Shown here: piece by piece, positions 25,864 to 35,486 of the stretch
How the letters are laid out: each line of letters starts with the position of its first letter
Numbering within the stretch: the stretch's first letter is position 1
NCBI RefSeq assembly: GCF_900105115.1
Contig: NZ_FNRV01000001.1
Span: 5,707,501-5,771,500, forward strand
DNA: 64,000 bases
Source: Pseudomonas mohnii
Lineage (GTDB): Bacteria; Pseudomonadota; Gammaproteobacteria; Pseudomonadales; Pseudomonadaceae
Direction of reading: 5' to 3'
Notes under the pieces: model-generated
Seen by the model: the letters and a program-made list of their open reading frames with translations, nothing else
Database searches by the model: none
What the model was told of the DNA's origin: nothing
Position numbers and translations under genes: made by a program

Positions 25864-26703
25864 ATGATCTCGATCACTCGCTTCTTCACCACAGCGGCTA
25901 TCGCCACAGCCGTCACGATCAGCTCAGGCGCCGCCTGGGCGGGCTCGACCCTCGACCGCATCCATGAAACCAAGGTGATCAAAGTGGCCACGGCCGCCAA
26001 CTGGCCACCACAATCGTTCCTGGGGCCGGACAACAAGTTGCAAGGTTTTGATATCGATGTTGCCACCGAAATCGGTCGACGCCTGGGTAGCAAGGTCGAC
26101 TTCGTCACCCCCGAATACGGGATCATCACCGCAGGGCGCTGGTCGAATCGCTGGGACTTGTCGGTCGGTTCGATGACGCCAACCACCGAGCGCTCCCGAG
26201 TCCTCGACTTCCCCGCGATCTACTACTACACGCCCTATGTATTCGCCGTGCACAAGGACGCGGCCGGGGCAAAGGCGGCGGACCTGAACGACAAGATCAT
26301 CGGCGTCGAAGCAGGCACCACGTCGGAGGACTATATCAATCGCCGGCTCAAGATCGACGCCGCCGATGTGCCGGCGTTCACCTACGACGTCACACCCGGC
26401 GAGGTGAAGACGTATGGCGACAGCATGGGCCCTCTGGATGATTTGCGTATGGGCAACGGGGTCCGTCTGAACGCCACCCTGTCTGCGCTTCCAACCGTCG
26501 TCGCGGCCGTCAAGAATGGCTATCCCATCGTACGCGTGGAAGGCAAACCCGCTTATTACGAACCGCTGGCCATCGCCGTGGATAAAGGCGATGAGGCGTT
26601 CAATAGCGAATTGAGCAAGGCCATTGCGCAGATGAAAGCCGACGGAACGCTCAAGCAACTTTCCGAGAAGTGGTACGGCGCCGATCTCACCCAGGTGCAA
26701 TAA
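25864..26703 (+). CDS. Periplasmic amino-acid-type binding protein
   Basis: A 279-residue periplasmic solute-binding protein (SBP_bac_3). Signal peptide about 1-26 (ending AWA), then the lobe-1 start LDRIHETKVIKVATAANWPPQSF and the LQGFDIDVATEIGRRLG motif. The ligand-binding arginine region is seen at GSMTPTTERSRVLDF. The family binds polar amino acids, opines or amines. The ligand here is likely an amine or amino acid oxidised by the next gene (inference). GGAGG lies upstream of ATG 25864. Confidence 0.9.
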   Translation: MISITRFFTTAAIATAVTISSGAAWAGSTLDRIHETKVIKVATAANWPPQSFLGPDNKLQGFDIDVATEIGRRLGSKVDFVTPEYGIITAGRWSNRWDLSVGSMTPTTERSRVLDFPAIYYYTPYVFAVHKDAAGAKAADLNDKIIGVEAGTTSEDYINRRLKIDAADVPAFTYDVTPGEVKTYGDSMGPLDDLRMGNGVRLNATLSALPTVVAAVKNGYPIVRVEGKPAYYEPLAIAVDKGDEAFNSELSKAIAQMKADGTLKQLSEKWYGADLTQVQ

Positions 26704-26808
26704 CTCCGGGTGCAATAAATTCCAGAGCAATAAACCCAATCATTGCAGGCGCCCGTTCCAAACGCGGCGCCCTGTATGACTGCGCCGCGAAGAAGGACAA
26801 GGGACTTC

Positions 26809-28116
26809 ATGTACACGTATAACAACAATTACTACACCGCCACGATGAACGACACGACTGAGCGCGCGGCGCTGTCAGGCAATGTCCAGGCCGATGTGTG
26901 CGTCATCGGCGCGGGCCTGGCGGGGCTGAGCACGGCCTGGGAGTTGGTCTCACGAGGAAAGTCCGTGGTGCTGCTCGAGGCAGGCCGTGTTGCCTGGGGG
27001 GCCTCCGGCCGTAACGGTGGCTTCGTCCTTCAGGGCTGGTCCGAAGGATTGTCATCCATCGAGCGGCGCTGCGGAAAAGCGACAGCCGCCGCCCTGTTCA
27101 AATTGTCGCTCGAAGGTGTCGACACTGTTCGCGACATGATCGCCCGTCATCAACTGCCAGGTTGCTCGCCAACGCCTGGAAAATTGAGCGTGGTTCGCTA
27201 CGAGGATGGCGATAATCTCAAGCGTTTGCGCGACAGGATGGCGACGGATTTCGACTTCCACCTCGACTACCTGGATCGCCAGGCCGTGCGTGAAAAGCTC
27301 AAGACGGAGCGGTATTTCCAGGCTCTGCGCGATACCCATGGATTTCACTTCCATCCCTTGAACTACTGCTTGGGCCTGGGTCGGCTGATTGAATGCAACG
27401 GGGCAAAGATTTACGAACAGTCGCCGATGACCCGTGTCGAGAGCCGAAGCGGGCGACACCGAGTCATCACTGACCGGGGCACTGTCGATTGCGCCAACGT
27501 GGTGTATTGCTGCGGCGGTTATGGCGGCCCCGAGTTCGGTAAATTACGCCGTGCCTTTCTGCCCATTGCGACCTACGCGGTACTGACCGAACACTTGGGC
27601 GAGCGGCTGGCCGATGCGGTAGGCACCACCGATGCCGTGGGTGATAATCGCCGGGCCTCAGACTATTACCGAATCGTCGAAGGTGACCGACTGCTCTGGG
27701 GCGGTCGTATCACCACCAGGAACCTGCAGGACGAAAAGCGCCTGGGGCAGTTGCTGACCGAAGACATCCTCGATGTGTATCCGCAATTGCGCGGCATCAA
27801 GATCGAAAAAGCCTGGTCGGGACTGATGGGTTATGCGCGGCACAAGATGCCTCACATCGGCCCTCTCGGGAAGGGGCTATGGGCATGTACATCATTTGGT
27901 GGCCATGGTATGAACACGGCGCCTATCGGCGGGCGCGTCATTGCCGAAGCCATTTGCGGCGAGACCAATCGCTACCGTCTTTTCGATGCCTACGGCCTGG
28001 AATGGAATGGCGGCCCGCTCGGCCCGGCTGCGGCGCAAACGGTATATGCCGGCCTGAAAATGATGGACAAGTTTCAGGAAACGCGTTCGCAGTACAGGGC
28101 GAGTCAAAAAAACTGA
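26809..28116 (+). CDS. FAD-dependent amine/amino-acid oxidoreductase (DAO family)
   Basis: A 435-residue flavoenzyme of the D-amino-acid-oxidase/PuuB group. The dinucleotide fold is VCVIGAGLAGLSTAWELVSRG at about 30-50, with the following acid in LLEAG, and the family signature ASGRNGGFVLQGW. A C-terminal GGHGMNTAPIGG segment closes the flavin site. Such enzymes oxidise secondary amines, gamma-glutamylputrescine or D-amino acids. It follows the importer in the same direction and precedes an Lrp-type regulator, so the unit probably imports and oxidises one nitrogen compound. Start ATG 26809 with AAGGACAAGGGA upstream. Confidence 0.9.
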   Translation: MYTYNNNYYTATMNDTTERAALSGNVQADVCVIGAGLAGLSTAWELVSRGKSVVLLEAGRVAWGASGRNGGFVLQGWSEGLSSIERRCGKATAAALFKLSLEGVDTVRDMIARHQLPGCSPTPGKLSVVRYEDGDNLKRLRDRMATDFDFHLDYLDRQAVREKLKTERYFQALRDTHGFHFHPLNYCLGLGRLIECNGAKIYEQSPMTRVESRSGRHRVITDRGTVDCANVVYCCGGYGGPEFGKLRRAFLPIATYAVLTEHLGERLADAVGTTDAVGDNRRASDYYRIVEGDRLLWGGRITTRNLQDEKRLGQLLTEDILDVYPQLRGIKIEKAWSGLMGYARHKMPHIGPLGKGLWACTSFGGHGMNTAPIGGRVIAEAICGETNRYRLFDAYGLEWNGGPLGPAAAQTVYAGLKMMDKFQETRSQYRASQKN

Positions 28117-28144
28117 AAATCACAGTGAGGTCAAGGCAGTGTTG

Positions 28145-28615
28145 ATGGATGCGCACAATCCCGGTCCGTTGTTTAACCTGACTGATAAGGACCGGCAGTT
28201 GCTTGGCCTGCTGCAGGCCAACGCCCGCGAGCCCACGGCATCCTTGGCACGTAAACTCGAGGTCTCACGCTCTTCGGTGCAAGAACGCATCGCCCGCCTG
28301 GAAAAGGCCGGGGTCATTACCGGTTACAGCGTGCGCATCGACCAGAACAGACTCCAGCAGACAATCAACTGTTTCACCATGACCTCTTGCACCAACAAGA
28401 GTTATACCGATGTCATGACCTCGCTTCGCAAGATGGATGCGGTGCAGGCGGTGTATGCGGTCTCGGGCGAATCCGACTTCATCATCCATCTCGCCACGTC
28501 GACGCTGAGTGAACTCAATGCCGAGCTGACCCGGATCAACATGATCAAAGGCGTGGCGCACACCGCGTCGCATATTGTGATGGAAACTAAATTCAGCCGG
28601 AAATTGATGGTTTAA
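28145..28615 (+). CDS. Lrp/AsnC-family transcriptional regulator
   Basis: A 156-residue regulator: N-terminal helix-turn-helix (about 15-60: LLGLLQANAREPTASLARKL, SRSSVQERIARLE) and C-terminal RAM effector domain (about 75-150). It should sense an amino acid and likely controls the preceding import/oxidation operon. ATG 28145 has AAGG upstream; GTG at 28139 would add two residues. The gene lies 28 bases behind the oxidoreductase, so it may be co-transcribed and autoregulated. Confidence 0.9.
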   Translation: MDAHNPGPLFNLTDKDRQLLGLLQANAREPTASLARKLEVSRSSVQERIARLEKAGVITGYSVRIDQNRLQQTINCFTMTSCTNKSYTDVMTSLRKMDAVQAVYAVSGESDFIIHLATSTLSELNAELTRINMIKGVAHTASHIVMETKFSRKLMV

Positions 28616-28722
28616 CGCCTGCCCATCAACTCAGCGACCCAATCGATGAACACGCGCAGTTTGATGCTACCCCCGCCATCGACCAGATTGCCGACACTGA
28701 CCGGCGTGGGCGTCACGTGGCT
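28612..28722 (-). pseudogene. C-terminal remnant of a LysR-family regulator
   Basis: On the minus strand an open stretch of about 36 codons reads PTPVSVGNLVDGGGSIKL then RVFIDWVAELMGRR and stop. This is the usual closing helix of a LysR effector domain. Upstream the frame hits a stop, and no DNA-binding part is present. It overlaps the stop codon of the Lrp gene by a few bases. It is best read as the leftover end of a deleted regulator gene. Confidence 0.6.
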
Positions 28723-29004
28723 TTATGGTTATCAGTTCGAGATCAAGGTGATCGCCAGGCTGCCAGAAACCATCGGGGGATGATCTGGTCAGTGATTACG
28801 CAAGGGAGCGGTACGGAAAGCGGTCCATCATGAACCTTTGGGCTGCAACGAGTCGCACGTCGGATCCAGGGAAATAATGGGGACACCCATTTTCGTCTCC
28901 ATTTTCTGGGACAGGTGCCTGCGAAATCAGGGGCGATTTAAAAAGCCCTGCTCTAGAATGGCCCCAAATGAGCGTGGATCGCTTGTCAAGTAATCATTCA
29001 AAGG
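28723..29004. other. Intergenic region with degenerate sequence
   Basis: Between the LysR remnant and the DinB gene I see no gene. A plus-strand stretch ending at about 28783 (WLYGYQFEIKVIARLPE and stop) looks coding-like and may be another remnant, but I cannot name it. A GGGGACACCCATTTTC segment near 28873 resembles short sequences often found beside mobile elements; its origin is uncertain. Confidence 0.35.
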
Positions 29005-29541
29005 ATGAATACGATGGGCCGCATCGACCATATCTGCCTGATGGCGATCTATAACGACTGGATGAACGCAAAGGTTTATGAAGCGGCCAGACGTCTGACA
29101 GATGAAGAGCTGTCAGTGGACAGGAAAGCATTCTTTGGTTCTATTCTCGGGACGTTAAACCACCTGGTGGTCGGGGACACAATCTGGCTAAAGCGATTTG
29201 CCCAGCACCCAGCGAATTACTTGGCTCTGGAGCCGATTCGACAGCTTCCTGCCCCCCAAAGCCTCGACCAGTTACTGCTCTCAAATATCCGAGAACTTTC
29301 GACATATCGCGTTTGGCTCGATCAGGTAATTGTCGAGTGGTCTCGCTCCATTACAGAGTCAGATTTAGATTACACCCTCAATTACACAAGCATGAAAGGA
29401 GCTCCCGCTGACAAGAGCTTTTATGGCTTGGTCATGCATTTCTTCAACCATCAGACTCATCACCGAGGCCAAGCTACTACTTTGCTGTCACAAGGTGGTG
29501 TCGACGTAGGCGATACTGATCTGGTAGCCCTCATTCCTTAG
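29005..29541 (+). CDS. DinB-family metal-dependent protein
   Basis: A 178-residue four-helix-bundle protein of the DinB/YfiT family. The metal-ligand histidines are visible: LNHLVVGDTIWL (His about 53) and HFFNHQTHHRGQ (His triad near 150-154). DinB homologues act as thiol-dependent metalloenzymes in small-molecule detoxification or as damage-inducible proteins; the substrate is unknown. The gene is slightly AT-richer than its neighbours. The start ATG 29005 follows AAAGGATG. It stands alone. Confidence 0.88.
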   Translation: MNTMGRIDHICLMAIYNDWMNAKVYEAARRLTDEELSVDRKAFFGSILGTLNHLVVGDTIWLKRFAQHPANYLALEPIRQLPAPQSLDQLLLSNIRELSTYRVWLDQVIVEWSRSITESDLDYTLNYTSMKGAPADKSFYGLVMHFFNHQTHHRGQATTLLSQGGVDVGDTDLVALIP

Positions 29542-29910
29542 AAGTCCCGCGCATAATTTAAAAACCAGCACTAGACCGGGATTTTCATGTCATGCCGGTA
29601 AACCAGTGTGGCCATCTTAAATGACTGAAATGGGGGGCGGATTTATATAGTGCGTGTGACCTGACGGAATTTGAACATCATCTCGTATGGGTCCTGGCGA
29701 CAAGGCTTACAGATAACGGGCACGATCTTGGCTGCGCAAGGGGATGCTGGCTTATTGTGATCTACACTCCCGGGGCGGGTGAGTTGGCGCTTCGCCGCAG
29801 GAGTTACTCATTCGCCAGGTAAAGAGACAGCCAGAGTTTCAGTTGGGGCGCGGTCTGGGTGGTGCATGCCAGTCGACAGCAAAACGTTGCTCAGAACAAA
29901 CGAGGTGAAA
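29542..29910. other. Intergenic region, no gene seen
   Basis: About 370 bases upstream of the DUF1254 gene. No frame with a ribosome site or typical codon use, no clear repeat. It presumably contains the DUF1254 promoter and possibly remnants of deleted genes, given the low-quality frames. Confidence 0.4.
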
Positions 29911-31392
29911 ATGAACAGGAAGTCTAACCGGGGCTGGACAATGGCTGCGGCACTCGTCGTGGTGGGTTCAACGCTTTTCACGGGGTGTGCGAGCAAGAAC
30001 GACCCCATCGCACAGGCAGACAAGGCGGACGTGGCCAAGGGCGTACCCGCGCCGAGCCTCGAGCAGACCAAGGCGATCGCCGAGGAAGGCTTTATTTACG
30101 GCTTGCCGCTGGTCATGAACTACGCCGTGATGAACGAGTTCGCGGTGGACCCCAAATCCAGCCAGTTCAAGGCCCCCTTCAATCAACTGCATAACGAGCA
30201 TCGGGTCGCGACACCCGCTGATACCGCCGTCATTACGCCAAACAGTGACACCCCCTACTCGATACTCTGGACCGACCTGCGCGCAGAGCCTCTCGTGATC
30301 ACCGTGCCGGCAGTCTCCAAAAAGCGCTACTACTCGGTGCAGCTAATCGACGGCAACACCTATAACTACGGCTACATCGGCAGCCGGGCAACTGCAAGTG
30401 CCCCCGGGAGCTATCTGATTGCAGGCCCCGATTGGAAAGGGGCGACACCGCCTGGCATCGATAAAGTGTTCAACTCCACGACTCCCTTCTCACTGACGCT
30501 GATCCGGACCCAGTTGTTCAATCCAGCCGACATGCCCAATGTCGAGAAGGTTCAGGCGGGTTACAAGGTCCAGCCACTTTCAGCCTTCCTCCATCAACCA
30601 GCGCCGGTCGCGGCCCCGAAGATTGATTTCGTACCGGCCACCACGGCTGGCATCAAGGACAATTTCTTCGAGTACCTGTCGGCCGCGTTGGAGTATGTGC
30701 CGCCATCGGCTGACGACAAGGCGATTCGGTCGAAGCTGGCCAGCATCGGCGTAGGCCCCGGCCGGCGCTTCGAATTCAAAGACCTCTCGCTTGAACACAA
30801 GGCGGTGGTCTTGTTGGGGATGAAAGCTGGCGATGAGAAGGTCGACAAGTTTCTCTCCAGCGGCATGAAAAACATCAACGGCTGGAACGTCGGCGCGTTC
30901 TTTGGCGACCAGGCGTTCTACAAGGGCGACTGGCTGATGCGTGCCGGCGCCGCGAAGGGCGGCCTTTACGGCAATGACGCCGTTGAGGCGATGTACCCCT
31001 ATACCCGCACCGACGGTAAAGGCCAGACGCTGGATACCAGCAAGCGCAATTACACGCTGACCTTCCCGGCGGGCAAGCTGCCGCCAGTGAACGCCTTTTG
31101 GTCGGTGACCCTGTACGACGGCAAGAGCCAGCTGCTGATCAACAACCCGCTCAACCGTTACCTGATCAATTCGCCGATGCTGTCGGCCATGAAGAAAAAC
31201 GCGGATGGCTCACTGACGCTGTACATCCAGAAGGACTCCCCCGGCAAGGCAAAAGAAAGCAACTGGCTGCCGGCGCCTGACGATACGGTCTATCTGGTGA
31301 TGCGTCTCTACTGGCCGAAGACCGCACCGCCTTCGATTCTTCCCGCTGGCGAAGGCAGCTGGCAGCCACCGGCGCTGGTGGTTTCGAAGTAG
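29911..31392 (+). CDS. DUF1254/DUF1214-domain lipoprotein
   Basis: A 493-residue lipoprotein: signal with lipobox LFTGC (Cys about 24), then DUF1254 (about 60-190) and a C-terminal DUF1214 (about 380-490: NAFWSVTLYDGKSQLL, then YIQKDSPGKAKESNWLPAP). The pair of domains is widespread in Pseudomonas, often in several copies, but the activity is unknown. ATG 29911 has GAGGTG upstream; the frame extends further upstream but without a site. It stands alone before a convergent carbonic anhydrase gene. Confidence 0.9.
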   Translation: MNRKSNRGWTMAAALVVVGSTLFTGCASKNDPIAQADKADVAKGVPAPSLEQTKAIAEEGFIYGLPLVMNYAVMNEFAVDPKSSQFKAPFNQLHNEHRVATPADTAVITPNSDTPYSILWTDLRAEPLVITVPAVSKKRYYSVQLIDGNTYNYGYIGSRATASAPGSYLIAGPDWKGATPPGIDKVFNSTTPFSLTLIRTQLFNPADMPNVEKVQAGYKVQPLSAFLHQPAPVAAPKIDFVPATTAGIKDNFFEYLSAALEYVPPSADDKAIRSKLASIGVGPGRRFEFKDLSLEHKAVVLLGMKAGDEKVDKFLSSGMKNINGWNVGAFFGDQAFYKGDWLMRAGAAKGGLYGNDAVEAMYPYTRTDGKGQTLDTSKRNYTLTFPAGKLPPVNAFWSVTLYDGKSQLLINNPLNRYLINSPMLSAMKKNADGSLTLYIQKDSPGKAKESNWLPAPDDTVYLVMRLYWPKTAPPSILPAGEGSWQPPALVVSK

Positions 31393-31543
31393 TGCGACCC
31401 ATTGCCGACACTCGCTGCAGGTTGGTGTCGGCAAGTGCTGCTTGTTGCCAATAGCTGCCGATCATGAAGGGCAGCTATTGGTCTAAAACAGACATTCACG
31501 AATGACCTGAAGTCATGCGGCCACCCTCACTTGTCGGTCGCCA

Positions 31544-32203
31544 TTACATCTGTTTGCCGTTGCGCGCAGCGATCGCCACGGTGGTCGGCGACTCGGCAAG
31601 TGAAACGAACTGTCGTGTCGCGCCGTCCAGCGCATCGATGCACCCCGCCTCGATGTCGTAGACCCAGCCGTGTAGATTCATGCGCCCCTGCTCGAGCGCG
31701 AGGGCCACCGATGGATGCGTACGCAGATTCGCCAGTTGCGCGATCACGTTTTCGCGCACGAGGCCATCGAGTTTCGCGCGTGGCGTGTCGAACTCATGCG
31801 CCGCGTTAATCGCTTTCGCGGCGTCCGAGTGACGTAGCCAGTTAGCGACTGCCGGAAGATGATCCAGACACGTGCAGCGTGAAATCGCGCCCATCGCTCC
31901 GCAGTCCGAGTGACCGCAGATCACGATGTCCTGTACGCCGAGCACTGCGACCGCATATTCGACGGTGGCCGAGACGCCGCCGGGTTCGGGACCATACGAC
32001 GGCACAATGTTGCCGGCGTTGCGAATCACGAACAGTTCACCCGGCTCGCGCTGTGTCAGGAGTTCGGGCACAACACGACTGTCTGAGCAGGTGACGAATA
32101 GCGCCTTCGGATTTTGTGTCGTCGCGAGCTGCTTGAAAAGCTCGACGCGTTGCGGATAAACCTCGCGCTGAAAGCGCAGAAAGCCGTCAATAATGTCACG
32201 CAT
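31544..32203 (-). CDS. Beta-class carbonic anhydrase
   Basis: A 219-residue cytosolic zinc enzyme that interconverts CO2 and bicarbonate. The zinc ligands are Cys39 (TCSDSR, with Asp41 and Arg43 as the catalytic dyad), His98 and Cys101 (CGHSDCGAM). Length and layout are standard for bacterial beta-carbonic anhydrases. ATG 32203 has GGAGG at six bases; a TTG at 32215 is unlikely. Codon choice (many GCG, ACG, CGA third-position patterns) looks a little different from neighbouring genes, which may point to transfer, but this is an impression and not a calculation. Confidence 0.93.
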   Translation of the reverse strand: MRDIIDGFLRFQREVYPQRVELFKQLATTQNPKALFVTCSDSRVVPELLTQREPGELFVIRNAGNIVPSYGPEPGGVSATVEYAVAVLGVQDIVICGHSDCGAMGAISRCTCLDHLPAVANWLRHSDAAKAINAAHEFDTPRAKLDGLVRENVIAQLANLRTHPSVALALEQGRMNLHGWVYDIEAGCIDALDGATRQFVSLAESPTTVAIAARNGKQM

Positions 32204-32666
32204 GGAGTCCTCCAAACCCGAGTAGCGGATGGTGGCACGAGCACTCGATATGCCATCGCGCCGCTGTGGTCGTCATTATCGCAGACCTCACGCGCGTTGG
32301 CTTTACTCGATCAACGATGCACTTCGAGACACGACCAGCGCGGCGGATGTCCGATGCCTCCTGGCAGCCGCCATTGACCTTTCGCTGGCCTGAAAGGTGC
32401 GTGAATTGCCTGGTTTTTTAGGCAACCCATTGCTTCTGGCCGTTTTCAGCCGGTCGCCACAGGCAGAAAACGACCAAATGCAGCCTCTCAAAATCCTTGG
32501 CGAATCGATGCAGCGCAGGAACCTTCTATTCTTAACGGTTAGACAGTACTTCCTGTGTATCCCTGTGGTGCATTGCATGTTCAAAAACTGGAGTGGTCAG
32601 CTCGCGTTGGGGTGACGGCTTTATAAAGTGCAGTGAAAAAACAGATCAGTCCCCATTTTCCCGTCA
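32204..32666. other. 463-base intergenic region holding a palindromic repeat
   Basis: No gene visible. It contains the full palindromic repeat at 32432-32481 and a short hairpin just before it (TTGCCTGGTTTTTTAGGCAA, 32406-32425). Confidence 0.5.
32432..32481. repeat. Dispersed palindromic intergenic repeat, full copy B
   Basis: Arms at 32432-32454 and 32459-32481 pair over 23 bases with about five mismatches around the loop CGCC. The arm sequence (GCTTCTGGCCGTTTTC ... GACCAAATGC) matches the repeat at 768-817 and the half copies near 2685 and 3511. It is intergenic, like the others. Confidence 0.7.
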
Positions 32667-33479
32667 TCAATCAACGACAGGTTGCGAGGGGAACCGGCGG
32701 ATATGGATTTGCTCGAGCACGCCGTTAGCCTGTATGCGCCGATAGCCTTCCTCATAGATCTTCAACGCCCGCAATCCGTCAGGGTGAGTCAGGCTAAAGC
32801 CTATGGTCGCGGTTACCACCCCGCAACTGAAGGCAAACCGAACAGCCTCTTCTGTGCCCGCCAGTTTGGCCTTCTGGTCTTTTGCTTCCAGGTCATTGGT
32901 CACGATCAAGGCGGCAGACAGACGGCGAGCAGCGAGCTTCTGAAGGTTTTGCCCATCAGATTCGGCGCTCTCAAACACTATTCCCGCGGACCGTAGCGCT
33001 GTGGCTTGGGTCGAGTACTCGTAGTCTCTGACCGAGCCCACTACTGTGCCGGGCGGCAAGGTGCATGTGCCTTTGCTTGGCTTGGGCAAGGGCGCGTCCA
33101 CCTGTTCGAAAATGTCATTGTTAACCGTAAAGATGGGTTGCGCGGCCAGCTTGATCTTGCCCTCGAATTCGGGCGACCAACTCATGTTAAAGCAAGCGAT
33201 GTTCGTGCCATTGAGCACCATGTACTTGCACCGGGCGTAGGGTACGACTTTGAGCTGAACGTCGACCGCCATTTCCTTGAAGGCGGCGACCACTACATCA
33301 TTGGCGTAACCCGTGCCGTCATGCTCCGACCATGGCGGGGCTGCATCCTCTGCCAGGATCGTCATCGTCTCACGCGTTTCCAGCGCAGCGACGGTGCTCG
33401 GAGCCAGTAGATAAAGAAGGCACATCAGCAGCATCGGTCTGGACTGCCACTTGCTTGAGTTCATCTTTGCTGAACGCAT
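32667..33479 (-). CDS. Periplasmic amino-acid-type solute-binding protein, orphan
   Basis: A 270-residue exported protein of the SBP_bac_3 fold: signal peptide about 1-32, then METMTILAEDAAPPWSEHDGTGYANDVVVAAFKEM, typical of short orphan binding proteins in Pseudomonas. No permease or ATPase gene is adjacent, so it may feed another importer or act in sensing. Several cysteines (CKYM, ACFNMSW, CTLPPG, SCGV) are unusual for the fold and could form disulfides. ATG 33479 has GAGGAA close upstream; ATG 33464 is an alternative. Confidence 0.75.
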   Translation of the reverse strand: MRSAKMNSSKWQSRPMLLMCLLYLLAPSTVAALETRETMTILAEDAAPPWSEHDGTGYANDVVVAAFKEMAVDVQLKVVPYARCKYMVLNGTNIACFNMSWSPEFEGKIKLAAQPIFTVNNDIFEQVDAPLPKPSKGTCTLPPGTVVGSVRDYEYSTQATALRSAGIVFESAESDGQNLQKLAARRLSAALIVTNDLEAKDQKAKLAGTEEAVRFAFSCGVVTATIGFSLTHPDGLRALKIYEEGYRRIQANGVLEQIHIRRFPSQPVVD

Positions 33480-33944
33480 GTTTCCTCATTGAACGGTCGT
33501 CCCTCATAACAGTTGGTCGATACCTCGAACACAGGTCGATCGCAGCCCCACTTCCCAGTCGACGATCAATAGGCGCCAATGGCTATCGATGGAAACGCTC
33601 GGCAAGACTATGCAGATACTTGGCCTTGTTCAAGAACCGGGGTCATTTTCACCCCAGCGACCCGCAACGACGGCCTGCTTTTTTGGCCCAGATAAAACGA
33701 AACCAACGTCCGTCCGTTGTCAGGTCGCCAAACCCGAATCGTCATTTGGGTGACGGCGCAGACTATAAGCGGCATGGAATCCGCGCGGTAGGTGAGCCAT
33801 TCCGAGCTTTTTGTAGGACCCACGACGACGAAACCTCAGACCTTTCGCCCCCCACGCCAGAAATCCAAACCCAATCCTCAAATGTTCATTGCCCCTGGCT
33901 CGTAACTCACCGAAGCTATCCCTATCAACCCTCACGCCGTCGAG
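33480..33944. other. 465-base intergenic region, no gene seen
   Basis: Divergent gap between the orphan binding protein and the MATE exporter. No convincing frame. A GACCCGCAACGACGGCCTGC stretch at about 33659 has a weak resemblance to the tail of the palindromic repeat family, but I could not align it. Confidence 0.35.
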
Positions 33945-35321
33945 ATGGACCTCCGCCCCATGCAAACCCCCACCCAACCCCAACGCCCCCTCTGGAAAAC
34001 CTATCTCCTGTTTCTCGCCCCCATGGTCCTGTCGAATTTCCTTCAGGCCATGTCCGGCACCGTCAACAGCATTTACATCGGCCAAATGCTCGGCACCCAG
34101 GCCCTGGCCGCCGTGTCCGGCATGTTCCCCATCGTGTTTTTCTTCATCGCCCTGATCATCGGCCTCGGCGCGGGGGCGGGGGTGTTGATCGGGCAGGCCT
34201 GGGGCGCACGGGAGAAGCATTTGGTGAAGGCCATCGCCGGGTCGACCTTGTTGTTGGGCTTGTTGATCGGTCTGGTCGCGGCAGTGGTGGGGAGTGTGTT
34301 TGCGCGGGCGTCGCTGGTGGGGTTGGGGACGCCAGCGGATGTGCTGGACGATGCGGTGGCGTATGCCCATGTGATGTTGTGGTTCATGCCGACGCTGCTG
34401 GTGTTCGTGCTGTTCACCCAGTTGCTGCGCGGGGTGAGCGATACCTTGTCGCCGCTGCTGGCGCTGGTGGTCTCGACCTGTATCGGGTTGGCGCTGACGC
34501 CGGCGTTGATTCGCGGCTGGGTGGGGTTGCCGCCGATGGGGATTCAGAGTGCGGCGTTTGCCGGGTTGGTCAGTAACCTGGCGGCGATGGGCTGGCTGGC
34601 GTGGCGCTTGATTCGCAGGGGGCATCCGTTGGCGCCGGACCGGGAGTTTTTCGCGGCGATGAAGCTGGACGGGGCGATCCTGGGCAAGGTGCTGCGCATC
34701 GGCTTGCCGACCGGGTTGCAAATGGTGGTGTTGTCGCTGTCGGAGCTGGTGATCCTGGCGCTGGTGAACCAGCACGGTTCCCAGGCGACGGCGGCGTATG
34801 GCGCGGTGACGCAGATCGTCAATTACGTGCAGTTCCCGGCGCTGTCGATTGCGATCGCGGCGTCGATCCTCGGTGCGCAGGCGATTGGGGCAGGGCGCAT
34901 CGAACGCATCGGCTCGATTTTGCGCACGGGGCTGATGATCAGCCTGTGCCTGACCGGCGGCCTGGTGGTGTTGAGCTATGCGCTGTCGCACTGGTTGCTG
35001 GGCCTGTTCCTCACCGAAGAGGCGACGCAAAGCATGGCCGAACACCTGTTGCACATCATGCTTTGGAGCCTGCTGGTGTTCGGCTTCCAGGCGGTCATCG
35101 GCGGCATCATGCGCGCCAGTGGCACGGTGATGGTGCCGGTGGGTATTTCCATTGTGTGCGTGGTCGGCGTGCAATTGCCGGCGGCGTACCTGCTGGATGC
35201 GCGGTTCGGGCTGCCGGGGGTGTGGATGGCGTTTCCGCTGGCGTACCTGGGGATGCTGGCGTTGCAGACGCTGTACTACAAACAGGTGTGGAAGCATCAG
35301 AAGATTGAGCGGTTGGTGTAG
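33945..35321 (+). CDS. MATE-family multidrug/metabolite efflux protein
   Basis: A 458-residue inner-membrane exporter with 12 predicted helices in two homologous halves. Family wording includes PMVLSNFLQAMSGTVNSIYIGQMLG at the N terminus and GLPTGLQMVVLSLSELVIL opening the second half. It should export organic cations or drugs in exchange for Na+ or H+. The start may be ATG 33945 or 33960; neither has a clear ribosome site, so the N terminus is uncertain by five residues. A 720-codon frame on the opposite strand is a composition artefact. Confidence 0.9.
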   Translation: MDLRPMQTPTQPQRPLWKTYLLFLAPMVLSNFLQAMSGTVNSIYIGQMLGTQALAAVSGMFPIVFFFIALIIGLGAGAGVLIGQAWGAREKHLVKAIAGSTLLLGLLIGLVAAVVGSVFARASLVGLGTPADVLDDAVAYAHVMLWFMPTLLVFVLFTQLLRGVSDTLSPLLALVVSTCIGLALTPALIRGWVGLPPMGIQSAAFAGLVSNLAAMGWLAWRLIRRGHPLAPDREFFAAMKLDGAILGKVLRIGLPTGLQMVVLSLSELVILALVNQHGSQATAAYGAVTQIVNYVQFPALSIAIAASILGAQAIGAGRIERIGSILRTGLMISLCLTGGLVVLSYALSHWLLGLFLTEEATQSMAEHLLHIMLWSLLVFGFQAVIGGIMRASGTVMVPVGISIVCVVGVQLPAAYLLDARFGLPGVWMAFPLAYLGMLALQTLYYKQVWKHQKIERLV

Positions 35322-35486
35322 GTATCTCGGAATACGCCTGACGTCTGGCGCATCGCGAATGCTGGCGATCCGCCACAACGGGTATGAGGTGGAATAAAGC
35401 GCCGTTCTTTGCTTTAGTCCTTCTGTTGCTGGCTGGCGTGCGCTGGCCACCTCAACCCCTGAGGAGGCTCTGGCCCGGAGCGTTCC

